A DNA stretch of 14,394 nt from MGBC114844 sp910585855 (GTDB lineage: Bacteria > Bacillota > Clostridia > Lachnospirales > Lachnospiraceae), in contig CBFFYP010000097.1 in the NCBI GenBank assembly GCA_965646165.1, forward strand, positions 1 to 14,394, in the 5' to 3' direction. Position 1 is the stretch's first letter. Every line of letters begins with the position of its first letter. Positions 7,720 to 14,285 of this stretch are shown in pieces. A program made the position numbers and the translations under genes. The notes below the pieces were generated by a model. The model was not told the DNA's origin, did not search any database, and saw only the letters and a program-made list of their open reading frames with translations.

Positions 7720-7770
7720 TGTGCTGCCCTTTTTACAAGTTCCTTTTTATAACATCCCTAGGACAGCACA
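7720..7770 (-). promoter_or_regulatory. Intercistronic stem-loop between binding protein and permease genes
   Basis: In the minus-strand transcript, 7770-7761 pairs with 7729-7720 over 10 bp (UGUGCUGUCC with GGGCAGCACA, one G-U wobble) around a 31-nt AU-rich loop. No U-run follows, and the stem ends only a few nucleotides before the permease ribosome binding site. Such stems behind binding-protein genes commonly protect the upstream mRNA from 3' exonucleases, so that the binding protein is made in excess of the permeases. Confidence 0.55.
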
Positions 7771-7785
7771 AATCTTTTTCCTTTT

Positions 7786-9222
7786 TTATTGTGTTACTTC
7801 TACTCCAAGTGACTGCTGTGCAGAAGTCCACTTTTGATTCCACTCGTCCATAATATCATCTAATGTACGGCTTCCAAATAAAGCAGCCTCCAAAATTTCA
7901 CAATCTGGATAATCATCATTATTGATTCCCACTTCACTTTCAATATTGACATTATCAAATAAATCATCTTCTCCCTCTGGTGCTGGAGCATTTGACAATA
8001 ACTCTACCCCTGCAAAACCAGATAATACATCTGGAAGTGCGCCGTCTTTCCGTGCAGGAATACTTCCTTCATCTTCATAAATTGTAGATTCTTCAATCAG
8101 CCACTTTACATATACCATTGCTGCAATCTGATTTTCTGTCGTTGCCTTGCAGTTAATTCCAAATCCATAATTTCCGCCTGCACTTGCATACTGTTTTCCA
8201 TCAATCGAAATCGGAAACGGCATATATTTTACATCATCTGGTGTTTCCCCTGCATCTTTACACTGCTGAACAGCCCAAGAACCAAGCACCATAGTAGCGA
8301 TTTCTCCTTTATTAATCATACCTTTTGATGATTCCCAGTCTGTACTTGCTGGATCTTCTTCTACCAGCTTACGAGCCACTGATTCATACATCGTATAATA
8401 AACAGCATAAGGTCCTGTCATATCCTCTCTCTTTGCAAACGGATTTGCCATATGAGGCATCTTATTTTTAAAATCCGCATCCCCTGTACATACAATATCA
8501 GTATAAGCATCCCATGCTCCCATCGGCCAGCCAGCCGCAAAGTTCGTATATAAAGGAATCGCATCAGTATTATCCTTAATTAATTGAAGATCCGCTAAAA
8601 ATTCATCCGGTGTCTTTGGAAGCTCTGTAATTCCTGCTGCCTCCCAGACTTTTGAATTATATAATACCCCCCCGGCAGTGCCTCCGTTTGCAATTCCATA
8701 TACTTTCCCGTCAAAAGTTTTCTCTGTACAGAAATTGTAAATCGGATCTAATGTACTAAAATCTCCAAAACAAGTAAAATACTTCGATAAATCCATTTTA
8801 CTTACTGAAGTAGGAATAAAGCAGACATCTCCCCAGTCCCCCGTTGTAAGACGAAGCTGCAAAGACTGTTCATAATCCGTAATTCCTTCATACTCTACCG
8901 AAATATTCGGATATAAACTCATAAAAGCTTCCGCATACTCCTTACACTTGGTATCCACAATATCAGTACGATTGGTTAAAACCTTAATACTAGCAGTCAA
9001 ATCAGTATAATCGCCTTCTCCATTTGGCTCTGTCCGAATCTTAATCGAATCAATCGTCGGAACAGTCAATGCAGGAGCAGATGTGCTTCCATTGTTATTT
9101 GTATTTGCCGAATTAGAATTACTGCTGGTTGTCGGAGTCGTATTATTGTTTCCTCCACATCCAGTCAACTGAACCATCATAACTGCTGCTAAACCAAAAC
9201 TTACTGCTTTTTTAAGTTTCAT
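7786..9222 (-). CDS. Sugar-binding lipoprotein of ABC importer (mannooligosaccharide)
   Basis: Extracellular solute-binding protein (SBP_bac_1 type), 478 residues, first gene of the operon. It has a lipoprotein signal peptide (1-21) with lipobox LTGC and C22 as lipidation site, then a low-complexity Asn/Ser/Thr linker (about 25-50) typical of Gram-positive binding proteins. The mature domain carries the usual elements: a strand IKVLTNRTD near 83-91, the YPNISVEYEGITDYEQSLQLRL segment, GDWGDVCFIP, KVYGIANGGTAGGVLYNSKV, the helix WEAAGI followed by LPKTPDEF, and SAGGNYGFGINCKATTENQIAA. The ATG at 9222 has TGGAGG 7-8 nt upstream. It should capture mannooligosaccharides at the cell surface and deliver them to the two permeases. 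The ligand is inferred from context and not read from the sequence. Confidence 0.93.
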   Translation of the reverse strand: MKLKKAVSFGLAAVMMVQLTGCGGNNNTTPTTSSNSNSANTNNNGSTSAPALTVPTIDSIKIRTEPNGEGDYTDLTASIKVLTNRTDIVDTKCKEYAEAFMSLYPNISVEYEGITDYEQSLQLRLTTGDWGDVCFIPTSVSKMDLSKYFTCFGDFSTLDPIYNFCTEKTFDGKVYGIANGGTAGGVLYNSKVWEAAGITELPKTPDEFLADLQLIKDNTDAIPLYTNFAAGWPMGAWDAYTDIVCTGDADFKNKMPHMANPFAKREDMTGPYAVYYTMYESVARKLVEEDPASTDWESSKGMINKGEIATMVLGSWAVQQCKDAGETPDDVKYMPFPISIDGKQYASAGGNYGFGINCKATTENQIAAMVYVKWLIEESTIYEDEGSIPARKDGALPDVLSGFAGVELLSNAPAPEGEDDLFDNVNIESEVGINNDDYPDCEILEAALFGSRTLDDIMDEWNQKWTSAQQSLGVEVTQ

Positions 9223-9259
9223 AATTTTACCTCCATTTAATAAATTTTATTTATTTTTA

Positions 9260-9297
9260 ACTTAAATTAAGTATAACACTTTTTCACATTTTTTCAA
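9260..9297 (-). promoter_or_regulatory. Mannan operon promoter with overlapping operator-like palindrome
   Basis: On the minus strand: -35 TTGAAA (9297-9292), 16-bp spacer, extended -10 TGTTATACT (hexamer at 9275-9270). A perfect palindrome ACTTAA-A-TTAAGT (9260-9272) overlaps the -10 and the expected start site near 9263, a position suited to repression. The nonamer TTTAACTTA (plus strand 9256-9264) recurs near the start site of the GH36 promoter. The nearby LacI-type protein is the obvious candidate regulator, but this is inference. Confidence 0.6.
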
Positions 9298-9447
9298 TAA
9301 AAAATTATTTAAAAATACATTTTCTCTATTTTTTATTTAATTTTATCTATTTTTTTGTAGATTTTTTATAAAATCTTGCCGTTTTTATAACTTAATTCGT
9401 TTTTTAATTTAATTTATTTTTTAATCTACTTTATATGAGCGCAAAAA
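9298..9447. other. AT-rich upstream region without a gene
   Basis: This stretch is very AT-rich with T- and A-tracts and no credible reading frame. It could act as an UP element or intrinsically curved DNA upstream of the mannan promoter. A further TAACTTAATT near 9388-9397 resembles the half-site at the promoter and might be an auxiliary operator. I see no catabolite-repression (cre) box of the usual consensus. Confidence 0.4.
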
Positions 9448-9612
9448 GGACGCCGGAATGGAACGAAAGGTCTACTCCGAGTCCGCTCTCGCTTAGCATT
9501 TCTTATTTTCATAACGGATACTAAGGTGCTAAAACACAGCAATACAACACCTAAGTACCGACGGGAAATGATGACCCTGCGTAGACCTTTCTTTCCATTC
9601 CGGCTGTGTATC
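9448..9612 (+). repeat. Structured repeat element A (left of the nuclease gene)
   Basis: It begins GGACGCC (9448-9454) and ends around GGCTGTGTATC. The 24-nt arms 9452-9475 and 9581-9604 pair at 23 of 24 positions and close the element. Inside, CATTTC (9497-9502) pairs with GAAATG (9565-9570), enclosing a hairpin of 9515-9528 with 9548-9560 that has one bulged A and one A-A mismatch. Element B is the same element in inverted orientation: 9544-9576 is identical to B over 33 nt, and the CGCTTAGCATTTCTTATTTT block is also shared. The outer arms differ in sequence from those of B but stay self-complementary. It lies between the mannan promoter and the nuclease promoter, with no obvious promoter of its own; TTATAT near 9431 is a weak possibility. 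Confidence 0.82.
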
Positions 9613-9710
9613 TCTACCGAAAATGAAATTTTTTCAATTTTACCAAAATGTTCTGTTATTATTGGATTTATTATAAAAGAACGAAAAAAATACTTTTCTA
9701 AAAATTTTGA

Positions 9711-9738
9711 TTGAGTATTTAAAAAATTATGTTATACT
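9711..9738 (+). promoter_or_regulatory. Promoter of the Rpn-like nuclease gene
   Basis: -35 TTGAGT (9711-9716), 16-bp spacer, extended -10 TGTTATACT (hexamer 9733-9738), with a leader of about 43 nt before the ATG at 9788. The -10 region is the same nonamer as in the mannan operon promoter. The arrangement shows that the nuclease gene is transcribed independently of the mannan genes, in the opposite direction. Confidence 0.6.
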
Positions 9739-9787
9739 AGAATTAACTAAAACCTACTTTTTACAAAAAAATAAAAAAGGATATCTT

Positions 9788-10582
9788 ATGAGCAATAAAG
9801 CAAAAATTCGAGAAGAAGCAAAAAAACTAAATCCTATTGATAACTTAATGTTTCAAAAAATGGCAGAAGAAGTAGTATTCTGTGAAGAAATTCTGCGTGT
9901 ATTCCTTTCCGATCCAAATCTAACCATACTGGATACAACTCCACAATACTTTGGAACTAATTTACAGGGACGTTCGGTAATTCTGGATGCCAAATGTATT
10001 CTCTCCAGCGGAAAGCAAATCAATATTGAAGTACAAAAAGCCAACGATGACAACCACCAAAAAAGAGTTCGCTATAACGGTGCTATCTTAACTACCAATT
10101 TAACCGATCCGGGAACAAAATTTGAACAAGTACCAGATGTATGTGTCATCTTTCTTTCCGAATTTGATCTATTTAAAGAAAACCATTCCCTTTACCATAT
10201 CGATCGTGTCATTCGAGAAACAGGAAAAGTTGTCGAAAATGGTTTTGAAGAAATTTATATCAATGCAAAAGGAAACGATGGTTCAGAAGTTTCTGAATTA
10301 ATGCAAGTATTTACAAATGATACAACATATAACAATAAATTTCCTATCACCTCCGACAGAAAACGTCGGTACAAACAGACAGAGGAGGGTCAAAAAGAAA
10401 TGTCAGAACTGATTGAAAAAATCCGAAACGAAGGAAAATTGGAAGGAAAACTAGAGGGAAAACTAGAAACACTTTATTCTTTAGTAAAACAAGGTTTATT
10501 ATCTTTAACAGAAGGGGCGATTCAGGCAAATATGACAGAAGAATCTTTTCAAAAGAATATGAATAAAATGTTCCCAGTATAG
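9788..10582 (+). CDS. Rpn-like PD-(D/E)XK nuclease family transposase
   Basis: A 264-residue protein of the PDDEXK_2 / Rpn group, DNA nucleases linked to recombination and often annotated as putative transposases. The N-terminal domain shows NPIDNLMFQKMAEE (about 15-28), then the catalytic core: D67 in VILDAKC and E81-V-Q83 in INIEVQK (a Q-type variant of the E-x-K motif), followed by the helix HQKRVRYNGAIL. The C-terminal region is helical and charged, with a tandem GKLE repeat (about 216-227) and a short helical end (LLSLTEGAIQANMTEESF). I chose the ATG at 9788 (AAAAAGG 7 nt upstream); an in-frame TTG at 9707 would start upstream of the promoter. It is the only plus-strand gene here, lies between inverted elements A and B, and separates the GH36-lacI unit from the mannan operon, which suggests acquired DNA. 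Its target is unknown. Confidence 0.88.
   Translation: MSNKAKIREEAKKLNPIDNLMFQKMAEEVVFCEEILRVFLSDPNLTILDTTPQYFGTNLQGRSVILDAKCILSSGKQINIEVQKANDDNHQKRVRYNGAILTTNLTDPGTKFEQVPDVCVIFLSEFDLFKENHSLYHIDRVIRETGKVVENGFEEIYINAKGNDGSEVSELMQVFTNDTTYNNKFPITSDRKRRYKQTEEGQKEMSELIEKIRNEGKLEGKLEGKLETLYSLVKQGLLSLTEGAIQANMTEESFQKNMNKMFPV
10433..10468 (+). repeat. Three tandem 12-bp repeats in the nuclease gene
   Basis: Three in-frame copies of GGAAAAyTrGAr (10433-10444, 10445-10456, 10457-10468) encode the G-K-L-E repeat. Because the unit is 12 bp, copy-number change would lengthen or shorten the helical linker by four residues without a frameshift. Similar EGKLEGKLEG linkers are common in Rpn-family proteins. 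Confidence 0.85.
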
Positions 10583-10586
10583 CAAA

Positions 10587-10619
10587 AGTCGGAGAAAATC
10601 ACTCCGACTCTACTTTTTT
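10587..10619 (+). terminator. Intrinsic terminator of the nuclease gene
   Basis: An 8-bp perfect stem AGTCGGAG/CTCCGACT (10587-10594 with 10602-10609), 7-nt loop, followed by CTACTTTTTT. It begins 5 nt after the stop codon. On the minus strand the same stem is followed by TTTT, so it may also stop transcripts arriving from lacI through element B. Confidence 0.85.
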
Positions 10620-10622
10620 GAA

Positions 10623-10791
10623 GGGATGCACAGCCAAACACCCAAGTAAGGTCTGCACAAGGTCATCATTTCCCGTCGGTACTTAGGTGTTGTGTTGCTG
10701 TATTTTAGTACCTTAGTATCCGCTATAAAAATAAGAAATGCTAAGCGCAAGCGGGCTCGGAGCAGACCTTTCTTGGGCGTTTGGCGTCCCC
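10623..10791 (-). repeat. Structured repeat element B (right of the nuclease gene)
   Basis: An inverted copy of element A. Read on the minus strand it starts with GGGGACGCC about 11 bp after the lacI stop codon and ends GGCTGTGCATCCC. The closing arms 10762-10785 and 10633-10656 pair at 23 of 24 positions, one of these as G-U, with one A-A mismatch. Plus-strand 10661-10693 is the identical 33-nt block shared with A. The arms differ from those of A at 8-9 positions, and almost all of these changes are compensated in the partner arm. The same internal pairings as in A can be drawn. It occupies nearly all of the space between the nuclease terminator and lacI. Confidence 0.82.
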
Positions 10792-10802
10792 ACACCAAAA
10801 CT

Positions 10803-11798
10803 TTATTTGCGAACACTGTTTTTCATTACAACATGCCCAGACACAATCTCAAGCCCCCGCCCCGCATTAGGATTTCGAAACTGTTTTATCAACTTTTTTA
10901 TTGCCACTCGAACCATAGCCTGTGTATTGACTTCATAAGTCGTAATCTTCATATCCGCATACCCGGGATAAAGAAAATTGTCAAATCCAACCACCGATAT
11001 ATCCTCCGGTACTCGAAGTCCTCTGGCATTTAATTTATTTACCAACATCCCCGCTGCCAAATCACAATTACATACAAAAGCCTTTGGCAGCCTCTTTGGC
11101 AGTTCAAACTCCACCAGTCCGTCTTCATCTCTATCTGAAATAATCCATTCTGGATGAACATTTTTCTTATGTTCTGTCATTGCTTTCATATATCCGCAGT
11201 ACCGATCCATAATACTGCTTGTCGCATCAATCGTCCCAATAAATCCGATTTCTTCTAATCCATGCTCAAAAAGAATTTCCGTCATTTGATACATTCCATA
11301 AAAATTATCTACAATTACTGCATCCTGTGCCAATTCCCGATCATAAAAATCCAAAAAAACCATTGGAATCGAAGTAGCATTTTTTAATCGTCTAATATAA
11401 TGTTTATCAATTTCTCCAATAATAATAATGCCCTCGATCTTATTTTGCAGCACCATCTGCGGCAGTTCCGGCAGCTGTGTTTTTAAATCCAGCTTTATGG
11501 TTTCCACTGTAGTATAACACTGCTTTTCCGCCGCTGCCAATGCCAGTTCCTGATAGATCTTCCAGTAATAACTGATATGATTGCCCAAATATCTTTCTGC
11601 AATCAATACCCCTATTTTTTGAAATTCTTCCTGATTTTTATCCTTCTTATTATTTTCATAGCCCAGCTCCTGCGCCGTTCTTCGGATGCGCTCTCTCAGT
11701 TCATCACTGACGCCCTTTTGCCCGCCCAGTGCATTATGTACCGTTACGGTACTGACGCCGACCGCTTCGGCTATATCTGCAAGTCTAACTTTACCCAT
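10803..11798 (-). CDS. LacI-family transcriptional regulator
   Basis: A 331-residue repressor-type protein. Residues 4-50 form the LacI helix-turn-helix and hinge (VRLADIAEAVGVSTVTVHNAL...GVSDELRERIRRTAQELGY). Residues about 60-330 form the periplasmic-binding-protein-like effector domain, with IGVLIAERYLGNHISYYW, IIIIGEIDKHY, VFLDFYDRE, VIVDNFYGMYQMTEIL, GFIGTIDATSSIMDRYCGY, FVCNCDLAAGMLVNKL and SVVGFDNFLYPG in the usual order. The ATG at 11798 follows AAGGAG at 6 nt. It is 14 bp behind the GH36 gene and so co-transcribed with it. It probably controls both mannan transcription units in response to an oligosaccharide or a sugar phosphate; the effector is not readable from sequence. Its TAA lies next to element B. 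Confidence 0.93.
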   Translation of the reverse strand: MGKVRLADIAEAVGVSTVTVHNALGGQKGVSDELRERIRRTAQELGYENNKKDKNQEEFQKIGVLIAERYLGNHISYYWKIYQELALAAAEKQCYTTVETIKLDLKTQLPELPQMVLQNKIEGIIIIGEIDKHYIRRLKNATSIPMVFLDFYDRELAQDAVIVDNFYGMYQMTEILFEHGLEEIGFIGTIDATSSIMDRYCGYMKAMTEHKKNVHPEWIISDRDEDGLVEFELPKRLPKAFVCNCDLAAGMLVNKLNARGLRVPEDISVVGFDNFLYPGYADMKITTYEVNTQAMVRVAIKKLIKQFRNPNAGRGLEIVSGHVVMKNSVRK

Positions 11799-11812
11799 AA
11801 TTCTCCTTATTT

Positions 11813-14014
11813 TTACTTTTTAAGAAAATGATATAAGCAGCTCTGGAAATCTCCTCTCTTATCTGGAGATAACGGAGAAGGAATCAAATACCCACATCTC
11901 ATCAATTCTTCTCCTGTATAGCTTTCCTCCGTCCCCTCTAGCTGGTACTCTGCATCCTCTTCCAATCCACGTAGATAAATCACCCTGCTGTGTATATTTG
12001 GCTCTGCCAATACCTGCACAAATGTTACCAACGCTTCTGTTTTATCCTTTGCTGCCACTTCCCAGCAGTCATACGGCTTTTTCTCCGTCCAAGAAGCTAA
12101 TCTGTAATAATCACCCCTCTGCATCAAACTTTGATATTTATGACACATTTCCACCTGTTCTGGTATCATCTGACGTTCTTTATCAGAAATCTTTGTAATA
12201 TCCAATTCATAGCCAAATGTACCTGCCAGTGCCACATGCCCTCTAGTTTCAAACGGTGTATTTCTTCCTACAATGTGATTCGGACAGTCACTGATATGCG
12301 CTCCCATTGTTGCAAGCGGATAAATCAATGCCGTTCCCTCCTGAATCCGAAGTCTTTCTATTGCATCGGTATCATCTGAACACCAGATCTGAGGGCTGTA
12401 ATACAACATTCCTGCATCAAATCTTGCTCCGCCTCCAGAACAGTTCTCCAGCAAAAGATTTGGAAATTCTGTTACCAGACGCTCCTGCATCTGATACAGT
12501 CCAAGTACATATCGATGCATCAGTTCTCCCTGACTGTCCTTCCCCAAATAGCTGCTGCCAATATCGCTTAATTGACGGTTCATATCCCACTTTACATAAG
12601 AAATCGGCGCACTTCTCAAAATATCAGCTACACACTGATAGGCATATTCCACCACTTCCGGTTTCGACAAATCCAATACATACTGCATCCTGCACATAGT
12701 CGGACGTCTTCCCGGAATCTGAATTGCCCAATCTGGATGTTTTCGATAGAGATCCGAATCCGGTGAAACCATCTCCGGCTCAAACCAGATACCAAATTCC
12801 ATTCCCAATTCCTTTACTTTTGTTACCAAATCCAAAAGCCCTGATGTAATCTTTTCCTCATTGACAGTCCAATCCCCCAACGAATTATCATCAAAATTTC
12901 GTTTTCCAAACCAGCCGTCATCCATAACCAGCATCTCAATTCCTGCTTTTTTTGCCTCTTTTGCAATCGCTAACAGCTTGTCTGAATTAAAATCAAAATA
13001 AGTAGCTTCCCAATTATTAATCAATATTGGTCGTTTCTTATATTGATATGGACTGCGAATCAAATGATTCCGATAAAAATCATGGAACTGGCGGGTCATC
13101 TTTCCAAGCCCCTCTGCAGAATAAGTCAATACCACTTCCGGTGCCTGAAAACTCTCTCCTGCCTTTAAATTCCAGCAAAAATAGTCCGAATGAATCCCCA
13201 TTGCCATCCGTATCTGCCCAAACTGATTTAACTCCGCCTGTGCAATAAAATTTCCAGAATAAACAAAATTCATCGCATAGACTTCTCCGGTTTCCTGTGT
13301 TGTATTTGGTGTAACCAACGCCAAAAACGGATGCTCCTGATGGCTTGACTCCCCTCTTGCAGAAGAAACCATCTGTTTCCCATACTGTACTGGATTTCTT
13401 CTGATATAGCGTTCTCTTGCCCAGCTTCCTGTTAAAGCCACCATCTCAAAATCTTTATTGTCCATATCCAGACATGCACTGTAAACCTTTTCCAGCTTTA
13501 ATGCCTGTGTCCCTGTATTCTCTATCCGAACACTTCTGGTAATCACATCACATTCCTCAAATACAGAATAAGAAAGCACCACCTTTAATTCTAAAACCTT
13601 ATCCTCACAGACCAAATCTAGTGTTTCTACTTCTTCCTCTGTACCAAATGATGCCGGAAGCTCAATTAAAGCTGGTTTTCCCTTCTCTATATAACCATTG
13701 CAAAACAACAGCTCACAGCCAATGCTTCCATTTTCCCCTCTGACATCTAAACAGCTCTCCCGAAAATCCCCGATTCCGCCAGTCGGATATTCAAAAGGAA
13801 AAAAGTCTAAAAATGCCATCTTTTCCCGTTCATTTACAGAAGGAGTATAAGGTGCTTCTTCTGTACGCAAAAGATAGCTGCTTCCCTCCTTTTGCAGTCT
13901 TTTCCCATAATAAATATGACCGATATATCCCTCTTTCGTAATCCCAATCAAATATGTAGTATGCTGGGTATTCATTTGAAAAATTTTCTTTTTTTCATTA
14001 TATTTTATTCCCAT
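11813..14014 (-). CDS. GH36 alpha-galactosidase
   Basis: Hydrolyses terminal alpha-1,6-galactose from galactomannan oligosaccharides (and raffinose-type sugars) in the cytoplasm, clearing the side chains that block phosphorolysis. The 733-residue length is typical of tetrameric GH36 enzymes. An N-terminal beta-sandwich (about 1-320) precedes the TIM barrel (about 325-640) and a small C-terminal beta domain. In 733-residue numbering: RPILINNWEATYFDF (328-342), MLVMDDGWFG, KWDMN with D477 as nucleophile, ENCSGGGARFDAGMLYYSPQ (523-542) and WCSDDTD with the acid/base near D547. I chose the ATG at 14014 (GAGAGGAG 11 nt upstream) over the TTG at 14038, because the GIKYNEKK start matches the usual family N-terminus. 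No signal peptide is seen. It is first in a two-gene operon with lacI. Confidence 0.95.
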   Translation of the reverse strand: MGIKYNEKKKIFQMNTQHTTYLIGITKEGYIGHIYYGKRLQKEGSSYLLRTEEAPYTPSVNEREKMAFLDFFPFEYPTGGIGDFRESCLDVRGENGSIGCELLFCNGYIEKGKPALIELPASFGTEEEVETLDLVCEDKVLELKVVLSYSVFEECDVITRSVRIENTGTQALKLEKVYSACLDMDNKDFEMVALTGSWARERYIRRNPVQYGKQMVSSARGESSHQEHPFLALVTPNTTQETGEVYAMNFVYSGNFIAQAELNQFGQIRMAMGIHSDYFCWNLKAGESFQAPEVVLTYSAEGLGKMTRQFHDFYRNHLIRSPYQYKKRPILINNWEATYFDFNSDKLLAIAKEAKKAGIEMLVMDDGWFGKRNFDDNSLGDWTVNEEKITSGLLDLVTKVKELGMEFGIWFEPEMVSPDSDLYRKHPDWAIQIPGRRPTMCRMQYVLDLSKPEVVEYAYQCVADILRSAPISYVKWDMNRQLSDIGSSYLGKDSQGELMHRYVLGLYQMQERLVTEFPNLLLENCSGGGARFDAGMLYYSPQIWCSDDTDAIERLRIQEGTALIYPLATMGAHISDCPNHIVGRNTPFETRGHVALAGTFGYELDITKISDKERQMIPEQVEMCHKYQSLMQRGDYYRLASWTEKKPYDCWEVAAKDKTEALVTFVQVLAEPNIHSRVIYLRGLEEDAEYQLEGTEESYTGEELMRCGYLIPSPLSPDKRGDFQSCLYHFLKK

Positions 14015-14116
14015 TTCTGCTATTTCTCCTCTCTCCAATATTCTTTTTCCGTATTTTTTAAATTAAAATCGCAGATAAAATTACTTTCTTTGAGTTTTCT
14101 TTATACTATTAAAAAA

Positions 14117-14128
14117 TTTAACTTAGTT
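14117..14128. promoter_or_regulatory. Possible operator at the GH36 start site
   Basis: The plus strand reads TTTAACTTAGTT, containing the odd palindrome AACT-T-AGTT (14120-14128) and the nonamer TTTAACTTA that also lies at the mannan operon start site. It falls at about +1 to +12 of the predicted GH36 transcript. A related inverted half-site, TTAGTTAAA, lies between the -35 and -10 (14150-14158). Confidence 0.4.
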
Positions 14129-14135
14129 TTCTTCT

Positions 14136-14164
14136 ATTTTATTTAAAAATTAGTTAAATGTCAA
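14136..14164 (-). promoter_or_regulatory. Promoter of the GH36-lacI operon
   Basis: On the minus strand: consensus -35 TTGACA (14164-14159), 17-bp spacer, -10 TAAAAT (14141-14136), expected start near 14129. This leaves a 5' leader of about 115 nt before the ATG at 14014. The leader is AT-rich and shows no convincing riboswitch or terminator. Confidence 0.65.
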
Positions 14165-14285
14165 TCTAAATTTTCATAAGAACAGAATAAACTTATAAAT
14201 TTTTAATTTTACAAGAAGATAGGGGAAGAACTTTTTAGAATTTTCAAATGGAAACTCACTGGCAGCGTACGGTTTTTACAGAAAA

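Noticed and set aside
9298..9447. Catabolite-response (cre) element near the mannan promoter
   Set aside because: No sequence close to the usual cre consensus was found; only AT-rich tracts and AACTTA half-sites.
9707..9787. TTG start at 9707 for the nuclease
   Set aside because: It precedes the promoter hexamers, so the message would not contain it; the ATG at 9788 has a proper site.
9441..10800. Target-site duplication around the A - nuclease - B unit
   Set aside because: Only a CAAAA-like match is found on both sides, in A-rich DNA; too short and too common to count.
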